Both the position numbers and the translations under genes were made by a program. Positions 40,301 to 52,300 of a DNA stretch of 64,000 nucleotides are shown here, piece after piece. The DNA is from Diphasiastrum complanatum (Eukaryota; Streptophyta; Lycopodiopsida; Lycopodiales; Lycopodiaceae): the NCBI GenBank assembly GCA_029204225.1, contig CM055093.1, positions 32,811,777-32,875,776 of the forward strand, given 5' to 3'. Every line of letters starts with the position of its first letter. The stretch's first letter is position 1. The notes below the pieces were generated by a model. It was given only the letters and a program-made list of their open reading frames with translations. It did not search any database and was not told the DNA's origin.

Positions 40301-43300
40301 ATCACCAATAGCGAGGGAACCATCAAACGTGGACCCGTGAAGAACCCATAGAAATCAGCAGGAACATCGGCCATAACGGACTCAAGAGATGGAGATGTAG
40401 AGACCAATGGAGAAGATACTGCACCAACCTCCGAACCAGGAGGACTATCTGAGGTATGCGCAAAAGCAATAGTAGAAATACCACCGAGGTATACGGCCTC
40501 AATATCAATGAAACCAAGAATGACCACTGAATACAATATCTGTGAATCAAGACATATAGGCACAAGGCACACAACAACAACCTGTAAATCCGGAGCAGCA
40601 TCAACCTAAGGAAGAGGACCCACGGATGGTGAAAGTGAAGCAGCAGCTCATGTACTCTGAATGGAAAGAAGAGCTGCATCCTGAGCCTTTGGCAGGCTAC
40701 GCATAAACTGCTTCCCGATAACCAACTGGAAGTCTCCCTGAGAATCAATGCCAACAAGTGAGTGTGTAACTGCATCAAGTACAAATGTCAATGTCTGTTG
40801 TGTCAAGTCCAGTGTAACGGCTCCAAAAGATGCAAACCAATCAGCACCAAGGATAAGATCATAACGCTCCATAGGAATAATGTAAAGATCTGCCTGTCCA
40901 GAAAAATCTCCAATGCGGTATGGTAAACGCTTAAACATCTGAGAACTAGGAAAAGAATGGGAACTGGCAACCTCAACTGTGAGAGGCTGTGAAGCAGGAA
41001 CAGGTGAAGCACATATCCGACTAGTGATATAACTGCTAATAAAAGAATGAGTGCTGCCAGTATCAACTAAAGCAATATACTCACGAACTGTAATACGTAC
41101 ACGTAACCGATTGGAGCGAGGACCAAGACGCCTTGTCCAAGTAGCATAGGCAAGCTGAGCATGGCAAGTAGCAGAAAGTACATTAGTGAAAGGCTCAGAG
41201 GATAGGTCAGGCTCATCAGAAATATGAATGTAGATATCGGAATCATCTGGAGTAGTGCCCTCATGGTAAAAAACAGCAGTAGTAGTAGGGAGAGGCTGAC
41301 GGCAATCACGGGCAAAATGGTCAGGACTCTTACAACAAAAGCAAAGACGTTGTTGCTGAAGGTCAGCGAACTCTGCAGACATGTAACGTCGGACAAAAGC
41401 AGGTCGAGGAGTCGGAGGACGAGGAGACGAAGGGACAATGGAGAGAGCTGGAACAGAAGGGGCAGGTGTAGGGGTGGACGCAGCGGGAAAAGATGAAGCA
41501 GAAGGATGGGGTCGGGAAAAGCGGGAAGGAAGAGTGTCAGAGTACTTATGTTGTAAAGTACTGGCAAGAGACATCGCCTCAACAAGTGTGGGAGGACGGA
41601 AGGAAGAAACATCATAACGTAAAGCACCACGAAGCCCAGCAATGTAACGAGAAATAAGCTCAGTGGGCTGTAGATCTGTGAAAAGATAAGAAAGCTCCAT
41701 AAACTGATCTGTATAAGAAGCAAGATCACTGGTCTGAGTGAGACTACGGAATGTATCACGTTGGCGGTCGAGCCACTGAGGGTCAATCATAGCATGCCAT
41801 ACATGGAGCCCTTCCCGATCAGGATCAACTCTATAAACTCGCCACCACGTGGCGGCGCGTCCATCTAAATGTACAGCGGCCAACTGGATCTTCTAAGGAT
41901 CAATCTTAGGGTAGATCTGAAAATATGTGTCAAGCTTAGCAAACCAGGAGATGGGTTAGGTATAATGAACGGTCCACCACCAGGCTGACTAGCAGAGGAA
42001 GATAGAAATCCAAATGGAGGGGGAGTCCCAAATGAAGGAAAAACAGGAGCTTTACCAGGACCATGAGGCTGTAAAGAATCAATCTGTGACTTCATAGTAG
42101 CAAAGCCGGTCATCACGGTATCGAAGCGAAGAACGAGGCCAGAAAGGGTCTCATCCATGCGACGAAACTGATCGGATAAGGTTTCTTCAGTAGTCTCACT
42201 CGGGGTAGGTGAATGTGCCATAATGATAGTGGAAGGAATAGACGAAAACTTGAGAGAGCGGACTCTTGTTGTCACCCCAAATTAGTCTATTAAAACCACT
42301 ATTATCACAACTAAGAAAGGACAGCAATCAGCAAATGAAAAAAAAGTGAAAATGAAGGCTGTAAAAATGCGCTGGACAGCCAGGAGGCAAGCGACAAATT
42401 GGAGTATCAAACGGAGTCGGAATTTCGTGAAATTTGGTTGAAGATGGGCGATGGACAGCCTGCAAACAAGGTGTGAAAAATGGCTACAAACGGAGACAAA
42501 AACCAACGAAAGTGACAAGTATGAAGCGGCTGGGCAGCCTGCAAACAAAAGTGAGAGGGCTGAAAATGGGAGGAGGAACGAATGAAAGAGATGAGGGAAT
42601 TGGGCGCTAGAGAGCCTGCAAACAAGCTGGAAATGGGTGATAGAGGGTTGAAACTTGGGTGCCGGGAATGATCTGCCCAAATTTTTTTTTTTTTCCGGCC
42701 GCCAAATTTAGCAGAAGTACTTCCGCTAACTATCTGCTAAAGCTCCGCCAAGGAAAATGCTTTGATAGGAGCTGGTCCTCCTACAAACTGTGCTGAATGT
42801 TGCTGAAGCAAAGAGACGAAAGCCCTCAGCAAAGAGAGAAAAATCAGCAAGGAAAATGGGGACCCAATCAGAAAATCAGATCTGAAATTCAGCAATCAGG
42901 AAAGTGCTCTGATACCAAGTTAAGAATAGAGCCACAGCTGATCTAGAGCTAAGCTATGAAAGCATCACATAAGCAAGACTTAAGCTATGAAAGCAGCACA
43001 TAAGCAAGACTTAACCCTAGAAAGCAGAAAAGAGAGAGATTAAGGAGACTAAAGAGAGAGATCAATATCATCAGTTGAATAACAAATGACACAGTTTCCC
43101 TACTTATAGCCAAGAGGAAGCCCTAAAAGGAAGCTTCCGGTGGCTAGGGCCCAACTGGGAGGGAAAATACTGCGCCCTCCAAGAAGGCCCCCACTCTCCA
43201 GTAATATGTCCAAATGTCCTAATAATGAATAATAAGGCCAAAGGCCAACCATATAGTCTAAGTGTCACTAATGAATAAAAAAGGGCCCAAGGCCTGCTTA

Positions 43301-46300
43301 TGCATAAAGTAAACTAAATGTAAATGGACGCGGCGAATGTAATGAGCCGAGTCTATAACTTCACCGGACACATCAGTTTTCACATCAGATGAGGAGTCAC
43401 CTTACATGGATATCTCTTCAGACATTATCAGATACGAGGAGCGGGGTTATGTTCTTTTAGCTGGCGACTTTAATGCGAGGACTGGATCCAGGCAGACACA
43501 TCCGGAAACTACCATCCTTTTTCTTAACAAGTAAAATAGGAGAGGCGAAAGGTGAATAACTCGGACGGATGGCTTGAGATACTCCTCCAACATCTTTCTG
43601 ACTTCCTCTTCCTCTTTTAGGCTCATCCCATAAGGAGGCCTACATACCAGACAAGCTCAATACGATGATCAACGTTCCGACTAGGCAACAATCCCTCTGG
43701 CATACTACTAATTAGCACGTGTTTAAACTAAGTGTGGATGGACTTCTCCAACACACTTGCTGGGTCACATCTAGGCTGTAATGAAAATGCATGTGCACTA
43801 GGGGGTGCAAAAGTAAATGAAGCTTCTTGTGGTTTATTAGTGAGTGTGCTTATCTGATTATTACCAACATAAGAATCAAAACTGGAATCAACATTCACAT
43901 AACAACACCATAAATACTGAATCTCCATTCTCTTTATTTTCATACAGGTAACAAGAGGACCCTCAACAGATGGTCTCTCCCCCTTTAAGACATGAGACAT
44001 ACCCTCATGCCCGAACTTATACACATGTGACTTAAAATCTATAGTGGGCTGCTTACTTGCATGCCACCGCTTACCAAGTACAATATCAAACTTAGCTAGT
44101 TCAGTAATTTCAAAATCTAACTTCTCGGTATACGGCTGAATAGACAAAGACGCCCGAGAAATTCTTTCATCCCAAACCTCTGTTCCCTTACCATCTGGCA
44201 TCTCAACAGTATACCGGTAATCAGATGGAACAATAGCCAAGCGAAACTTCCTCACCACGCGAGAATTTATAATATTATGCGAGGAACAGATGTCAAAAAA
44301 GACGAGCACGTCATGATCTTCCAGCTTTCCCCTCATGCATATCAGTTCACTATCTGGAAACTGATAAGCTTCCCTCGCCTTGGTGGACAAATAACAAACT
44401 GGTGCCTCTGGAACAAGCTTTCGCACCGAAATAGTCATGACACGACGAGTGTCCTCATCATCACTTACCAACAAATCATCCAAAATTTCCTCATCCTTGC
44501 CCTCATCTTGACGTTGCATAGTATGGAGCTTCTTGCCCGTTCGTCGAGGACAATGTTTGAAAAGATGCTTGCCAAGACAGAAAAAGCATAATCCGTCTTT
44601 CTTGGCCTTTTCCTTTTGCTCAGGACTAAGGGGAGACTTGTCGTAAGCATGACGAGCCATAGGAGATCCCGCCTTGCGCTTCAAAGCTGCATCTGGATAA
44701 GATCCTTCTGCGAAAAGCCTTTCTGACCAGCTTGGCCAGACTTTCGCAAACCCTTCCTCTGAGGCCAACTTGGCGCTCCAGATTCAGCCTTGGTGCGCAC
44801 ATTACCATGAACATGTGGACTACTAGCCACTCGGGAATCTCTTCCGGAATCTTGATAAGCGTCTCACGATACCTATCAGCATATTTCTGCACCATGTACT
44901 GTCTCTGACGATGCAAAAGCCAAGCGTCGCATGCCTCATGTGGAGGAATAAACTGAGATCTGAAAGCTCGCTTAAACTCAAGCCAGATGGATGGAGCCTG
45001 ATTAGACTTCAACAATTAACGCCACCACCTGTCAGCAAAATCAGTGAAATGGTAAGCAGCTTTGCGGACCCGCCAAACCTCATCAGTTGGGGACCGCTTC
45101 AAATCAAAATACTCTTCCCACTTATGCAACCACTAATCTACGATATCAGTATTGCGTTGGGGAGTGTTTCCTGCTAAACGGGTAGGTTTAATATCTTTGT
45201 CTTCTGGATAGGGTGGAGGTAACACAGGACGAATAGCAAAAGACGAATAAAGCGGAGCATAGTGCGAAGAAGACACATAAACAACAGCTACCATCATCGC
45301 TCGCATCTCTGCGACGATCTTTTCCACACTATCCATGCGAGCTTGCACAGAAGGGGAAGTACCAGCAGGCGAACGAGCAGCCACTGTAGGCGGATTATGG
45401 GCAGGACTAAGCACAAGGTTGGGTGGTGGTGATGGAAGAGCAACGGGTGGACTGAGCGGAATATCAACTCCATCTTCCATTATGAAATAAAAACAGAGAC
45501 AGCACGAAATCAAGCTAGAAATTGCACTTATTGAAACACACTCAGGAAATGGAAATGTGGAAATTTTCAGCTTACTGAAAGAGAAAAAGGCTACTGGAAA
45601 GTAATAAAACTCTGGGGAAAACACAAAGCCAAGGACAGGCAGTACTTCCCTTGCATCCTACGCTAATACAAAAGTCAACAAAAAACTTTTCTTGGGCACC
45701 AAATCGGCTTGAAAGTCGGAAAAAACAGGAAAAAAGCGGGCTGTTTGACGTCGAATTTCTTCCAAACGGCAAAAGCTTTTCACGAACCATCAATTGGTAG
45801 TAGGTCGCCCTCCTACTAGGCCCAATCTGCACCCTTAACAGCAGAAACGAGAGAAAAATCGGAGAAGTTAAGCCCAATCCAAAAATCTGACCTGCTTTTG
45901 CTTGAAAACCGACTTTTTGGTGAAACAGAGGCAAATCTGCTCCAAAACCGGCGTATGATGGCTCTATAGGATCGCTATGGATGCTGGAAACACTATGATT
46001 GGATAATGATATGCTCTCAATCCATGGCTGCCTAATAACAACGAAAATGACATGCTAGACAAAAATAACACAAATGGCTGATGGAAAGGAAATTTAGTAA
46101 TGTCACCAAAGGTACAAATTCTAGTGTACTTAAATCTATGGCAAAGAGTAATTAATAGTTGGCATCAGACAAAAATGAACGTGCAAAACATGCTAGACAA
46201 AAATAACACAAATGGTTGATGGAAAGGAAATTTAGTAAAGTCAAATTGTGAAAGATTCAACTAGTTTAGTTATATTTGTTACATTTTTATGTTTAGAAAA

Positions 46301-49300
46301 TTGAGGCCAATTTCATATTAGCCTTAGAGTTTGAATTTTCAAAGTTATATTAGTCTAAATTGCATTTGAATAAATACATTTTAAAGGTGTAGGAGAGTTA
46401 GTAGTCGAGTTTGAGTAGATTCAAATTTAAAGGTTGGTACATTGAATCTAGACCCAAAAATAGTAGGGTTTACATTTTGGAGGGAATGCCAAGTGGCCAA
46501 ATAGGGTTTGGACCTATTATAAAAGGATGGAACTCATGGAGAGACATATCTTCTCTCTTCTCTATCTCATTTCATGCTTATACATGGTTCTCTTGGGTTC
46601 TACTATCCATTGGTGCACTATACTTGTGATTACTTGCTATTATATGTGTAAGATGATCTATATTTGCTATTTTTGGATCCACACGTGTGAAATACAAAAG
46701 GTTGCTGGTTTTGTATAAACAGCACCAATTTCTGATTTTTTAATTCACATACTGAATTTGGCCGATTTTTGGATCATTGAATCAGCCTAAGTGGCGGCTA
46801 ATAGATTGCATATCAAATTTTCAGCATTTGCATGTTGATTTTGAGATATTCAATTTTTGTGATTTTGTCAAAGCCCTAATATTGATTGGGTCTCTAGATA
46901 GTGAGTTTGCTAGACTTTATTTGAGCTTGTTTCAATCTTAGGAAGTGGCGAGAGTCATTAGATTGAGGATAGATCATAGGTTGATCAACATTTCATGATC
47001 CTATGTGTTGATTTGCTTGGTATAAGTGCTAGAAGAGAATTGAGTAGTTTCAAATCTTTGTTATTTCTCTTTGAAAACATTTGTTGTTGTTCAAAGGAGT
47101 GCTTTGTGCAATGAAACATGTTGAAAGAGAAGATCAGGTCATTGTTGTTGAAAATGAAAAATCATCTATCTTGACTTTAGACTTGCTACAAAGTTTTCTC
47201 TATGCAAGTTTGTTGTTTCATAATGTAAATGCCAAATTTGGCCTAGAAGGAACTCGAGCTTGATGGGTTTCTCAAGTCTAGTTGGTAGTATACAAATTGC
47301 ATATAGATTCTAGACTTAGATAAGTCATTAATATGCTTGTAGAAACTCGTGGCATATCACATGCAATTGACTTTCTAGAGCTAGACACACTGGGATTTCC
47401 AATTTTACCACACCAACAGCAGAAAGCAGAAATGCATTTCGTTGTCCTCTACAGAATCCGAATATGTTGCAGCTACATCAGTAGTGAAGGAGATAATGTG
47501 GCTAAGAAGGCTACTACAGGATTTGCAATTCCCACAGATCGGTCCAACAATACTCCAGTGCGACAATCAGAGCTGCATAGCTCTATCTCTGAACCCACGA
47601 ACTCATAATAGAACTAAGCATATAGAAGTTCAGTTCCATTTTCTTGAAGAGAAAGTTTAGAATAAAGCCTTTTCACCTTCGGATCATCTTGAGCAACTAA
47701 GTGTTTTGCAACAATTGTGCTAACTTGGTTTTCCGGCCATTTCAGACACTTCCAGAAATGCGAAAAATTCGACACTACAGTTGACACTGCAGTTTTACAC
47801 GCAATTCCACACAGGCGAAAAATGCGACACTCTGCAAAAATACACAGGATTCCAAGTACATATTGTCTACGTCTTCACGCTCCAATAACAACTGTTCTAA
47901 TTAGTCAGTTAATCAGCTGTTAAGCGATCTTGTAAATGTAAAGCTAGAATAATGCAAGATCTTCCAATTGCTATGTATGTAAATGAGCGATTGGATCGAT
48001 TATCGAAGAAGATCAGCGAGATCAGAGATCAAACGACCAGAACGGGTCTTCCAATAGCTGACTCCTCAGAGTTAGTGATTATAGAGAGAGAGAGAGAGAA
48101 AGAAAGAAAGAAAGCTTTATTAATGTCTTTTCCATGCCAAAAGGCATATAAGACTAGTAAATGTACATGTCAAGTATGTGGTAACCATAGGAGCGTATGA
48201 AACGTCTCCAAAACAGTAACAAAGTAGCAATCTAGAGCTAAAGCTATAAACTGAAATAGATGTGATGCTATTAGAAAGATGTGGGAGCATGTATACTGCT
48301 AACAGTCATGAGTGAGATATGACGTTATCATCTAGTCCTGTCCTACTGGTGCTGATGATATAGAAGGATGTAATACGGCCTGTGGCATGAAGGGCCACTG
48401 GTGGTCTCTGACGTCGTCTGAGAGGATGAAGAGGTCTCCTCGTGATAGGTCGAGTAGCTCGTGCTGCAACATGGGTATGTGTGGGACGCTGTCTCTGGTC
48501 TCTGTGGGCAAGTAGGTCATCATCATCATCGTCACCGTCATCAAAACGTCCTCTCCTCCTGGAGAAGAAAGAAGTGATTTGAGGCTGAGAAACCTGACTC
48601 GGCTGGGCTGCCTGATACAAATCCTGTCGTAGTATAAACATCTCTCGTATCATGAATGCCGCGCATCGGGAATCCTCATAAGCTATGAGCGATCGTAAGG
48701 TGACAGGTGTGTCTCGGAACAAACAGTGGTATCTCCCTCTGATCTCGTAATATACCGGGCACCTAAAGATAAAGTGCTCCTCTGACTCCACCTCCTCTAA
48801 AGAGCATAACTGGCAAATCCACTCCTCTCTCGGGGTACCCTGGAATCTACCAGTCTCAATAGCCAACTGATGTGATGATACACGGAGCTGTCCCAATGTA
48901 AATCTGAGGCAATGTGATAGTCTCGAGTCCAAATAATGCGGTAAGACCGGGACCCCTGCTATGTCAAGCTCAATAAAATGAGTCCAGTAGTAGCCGGGTT
49001 TCACCCCAAGCTGTCGCCCCCAAGTGCGGTCGAGATATGCCCGATATAAGATGCGCCTGATATACTGATGAGTACCTGAGGGGAGCTCTGTAATGGAGAT
49101 ACCAAATGACTCAAGGAGGAAATGGGATGCCTGAGAGAACCACGATAGTCGATAGCCCTGGTCATGAAGAAAGTGTGAGGAGACCAGTGCTGTCTGTGTA
49201 TATCTCATATCCTCATCGGGCAGAGCCTGGATTCTCTCAATGTATGTGATAAGCTGGAACGCGGCATATATCTGAATGGGTGGAACGGCAAACTCTGCAA

Positions 49301-52300
49301 GAAGGATCTCATGTGGAACCGAGGGCTTCGCCCGAATCATACGGGCTAACATGGTGGTCTGCAATTGTGAAATGCTGGCCCAGTGTGATGAAGGGAGGCC
49401 GGTGCACCATGTCTCTTCTGCATATAAGGCTGTGGGGGTGACAATAGTATCAAAGAGTCTACACTTACTGCGAACATCTCGGATGAGCTTCCTGAAACAG
49501 AACCGCTCAAGCTGAACAAGAGAGGAATGCCCCTTCCCAAGTCGGGTGGTGGCAGCTTGCCGCATGCTGAAGGTAGGACCAGAGAAGAGTATCCCCAAAT
49601 AGGTATAAGAGGAAACTACCTCTAAGGCCTGTCCATCTAAGATGAGCTCCTGGCGCTGCATGAAGGCTCGAGAAGTGTTGAAGACCATAACCTTGGTCTT
49701 CGCAGTGTTCACCCCCAACCCCCATCTGGTACAAAATCCCTGTAAACAATCCAGCTGCCTCTGCAAACCCTCTTTGGTCGGGGATACTAGTACTACATCA
49801 TCCGCATAAAGGAGAATAGCAATCAGAATGGTGCCAAGTCTACAGCCACCCCCGCCACACTGTGAGATGACTCGCTCTAACTCATCAATATACAATCCAA
49901 AGAGAACCGGTGAAAGAGAGCACCCCTGTTTCACCCCAATGGTGCTCCAAATGTGATCAGATAAGCCACTGCTATGTCGGAAACATCCCAAGACCTTCTC
50001 ATAAAGAGCCATCACTGCTAAAACAATATCTGTGGAGAAACCAAGGTCACGAAGTCTTTGAATGAGCAGGGAGCGTGGTACAGAATCGAAGGCCTTCCTG
50101 AAATCTACAAAACAGCAGTAAACCCTCTCTTTCCTGTACTTAGCTTCCTCGATCAAGGCTCGAAGTGTAAAAATATGGTCAGTGGTAGAATAATGAGATC
50201 GGAAACCTGCCTGCCCCAATGCATGTAATCTCCGAGCTTCCGCCTCTGAACTCACTGCAGACTGGAGTATGGTACCATAGAGCTTCGTGAGAACATGTCC
50301 GATCATGATAGTGCGGTAATTACCAGGGATCATGGGATCACCATTTTTATGAATAGGGTGGATGATGTTGGTGCACCAGGATGAGGGGAAACCAGAGACA
50401 ACGGCGGAATTGAGGAGAGTGGCTAGTGTGGGAGCAAGGAGGTCGGAAGCATGGGTTAGGAGTTCAGATTCAAGGTCTTCGATATCTCTTGCTTTATGGG
50501 ACTTCATTCTCTTGATGGCCGTAAGTACCATGTCAGATGTGAAGAAGGTGAACTCAGAGGGGCGTGGGGAGATAGAGATGGGTGCGTCAGTGGGTATGGT
50601 ATATAGTTTGGTAGCGTATTCGGTCCATATGCGAAAGTCATCCAGGAGGGGTGGTGGAGCACGAGGGATAAACTCACGCCAAAAGGCGCCTGAAGAGGAA
50701 CTGAAGAGAAGATCAACAAGACGCGTTCCTTCGGAGTCATCATATATACGCTTTTTTCGGCGGATTGTGCGACGGTAAGAGCGCCTGGCGGAGTGGAGGA
50801 GATGAGGATCGTGAGTGCGGGCATGGGTGACAAGCTGACGAAGAGAGCGACATTCAACATCATACCTGTAATAGATCCTAACACCACAGTAGGGCAAACA
50901 CTAACTCATCCACCCAACCTTGCCTACTCCCTGATATAGAGTAAGCCCCTCCTAGCCCAGTGTGAGGACTGGTAGCATGCAACTGCCAAGTGTCGGCCAT
51001 GTGGCACTGACGTGGCCGACTGCACGTCGGGACCCAACTGGGGGCCCTATCCTGCTGACAGGGTCCCTAGGCTGTGTTAGGCCCGCCATAGCTATGGACC
51101 GTGCTGGGGCACACTACTCACACTGTCTTGCCCTGTTGGTCATGTACGCTGGACACGACCCTGACTGTGGTATCTGACCTATCTGTGTTCTCTAGGGTTT
51201 GGCACTGGTTACGAGCTCGTAACACTCCCTCCCCCTTAAGAACCGTCTTGGTCCTCTAAGACAAAGTCTGGAAAAATCTTGCGAAGGACGCTGCCTCTTT
51301 CCCAAGTGGCATTCTCAACAGGCTGATCATTCCATTTAACCAGATATTCTCGGTATAGAGTATGACGAGTCTGCGTCTCTCTACTATCAAGAATTTCCTC
51401 TGGTTCATGTGGAGGTTGTTGAGGATCCAATGGGAGAACTAGAACACTGTCCCCTACCAGATTATCTGATCTGGTTAAGGCTTTTCGTAACTGACTTACA
51501 TGAAAAACTGGAAAAACCTTACTGCTGTGTGGGAGTTCTAGTTCATAGGTGACCTCGCCTAGTCTCCTACTGATGGTAAAGGGACCACAATACCTTGGAG
51601 ACAACTTAGCACACACTCCTGATTTGAGGGTTTTAGAGTCAACTGGGACTCTCAAGTAGACTTTCTCACCAGTGGAGAACTGCACATCCCGTCTGTGTGG
51701 ATCTGCATAATGCCTGGCTCGATCCTGGGATTGTCTAATGCTACGCTTAGCATGTTCTATCATCTGGTTTAGGTCTTCTAAAAAGTTTCTGGCTGCTTCA
51801 ACTTTTTCTTGTTTAAACCCTACAGCTGTGGGTGAGCGTGGCTGAAAACCGTACATCAGCATAAATGGGCTGTATCCCGTAGCTGAATGTTTGGTACTGT
51901 TGTAAGCAAACTCTAATATCGAGAGATACTCCTCCCAATTAGTCTGCCTCTTGCTGACGTATGCACGAAGCATATCCTCCAGCACTTGATTTACCCTTTC
52001 TGTTTGACCGTCCGTCTGTGGATGGTCGGTGGTACTCATATTAAGTTTAGTATGGAGATGATGGAATACTGCCTTCCAAAAATTTCCAGTAAACTTACTG
52101 TCCCGGTCGCTGACTATGCCGGAAGGTAGACCGTACAATTTAAATAGCCCGTCTACAAACAACCTCGCTAACTCTGGAGCTCTAACGGTTGTTTTGGTCG
52201 GAATAAAATGAGCCATTTTGGTCAGACGGTCAACTGTGACCCATATAGCGTCATTACCCTTTTGGGTTTTAGGCAGGCCTACTATAAAATCCATGGAGAT

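Larger units (their letters stand above)
37956..43360 (-). mobile_element. AG/CT-terminus gypsy-like element, both LTRs present
   Basis: On the minus strand the element runs 5' LTR (43360-42918), PBS TGGTATCAGAGC abutting the LTR (42917-42906), leader, gag (from ATG 42221), gag-protease (41883-40648), unrecognised module (about 40640-38988), integrase C-terminus/chromodomain (38987-38520), polypurine tract (GCCAGGGAG), 3' LTR (38346-37956). RT, RNase H and the integrase catalytic core are absent, so it would depend on another element's enzymes. Flanks ccacc (37951-37955) and tcacc (43361-43365) form the target duplication, and removing the element restores a LINE endonuclease reading. Confidence 0.82.
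37590..43507 (+). pseudogene. LINE ORF2 endonuclease, interrupted by a gypsy element
   Basis: The first part (37600-37955) reads [62 protein letters not shown] and ICYFPP. The second part (43361-43507) reads [20 protein letters not shown] and [17 protein letters not shown]. They rejoin precisely across the 37956-43360 insertion. A frameshift lies near 37740. The sequence ends against an unrelated gypsy relic at 43512. Confidence 0.78.

Noticed and set aside
41067-41786. Leucine-rich, apparently membrane-protein frames on the minus strand (also 15541-16296, 35156-35746, 40323-40784)
   Set aside because: They overlap the gag-protease or module frames of gypsy elements in another frame; the hydrophobicity comes from reading those codons out of frame.
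43728-44768. Possible domesticated gag-protease gene because of its 346-codon open frame
   Set aside because: The protease catalytic motif is lost, the knuckle spacing is broken, and upstream gag has stops. It is a decaying element.
50962-51177. Identical 71-codon plus-strand frames at 50962-51177 and 56997-57212
   Set aside because: They are the same LTR sequence present twice, not a gene pair.
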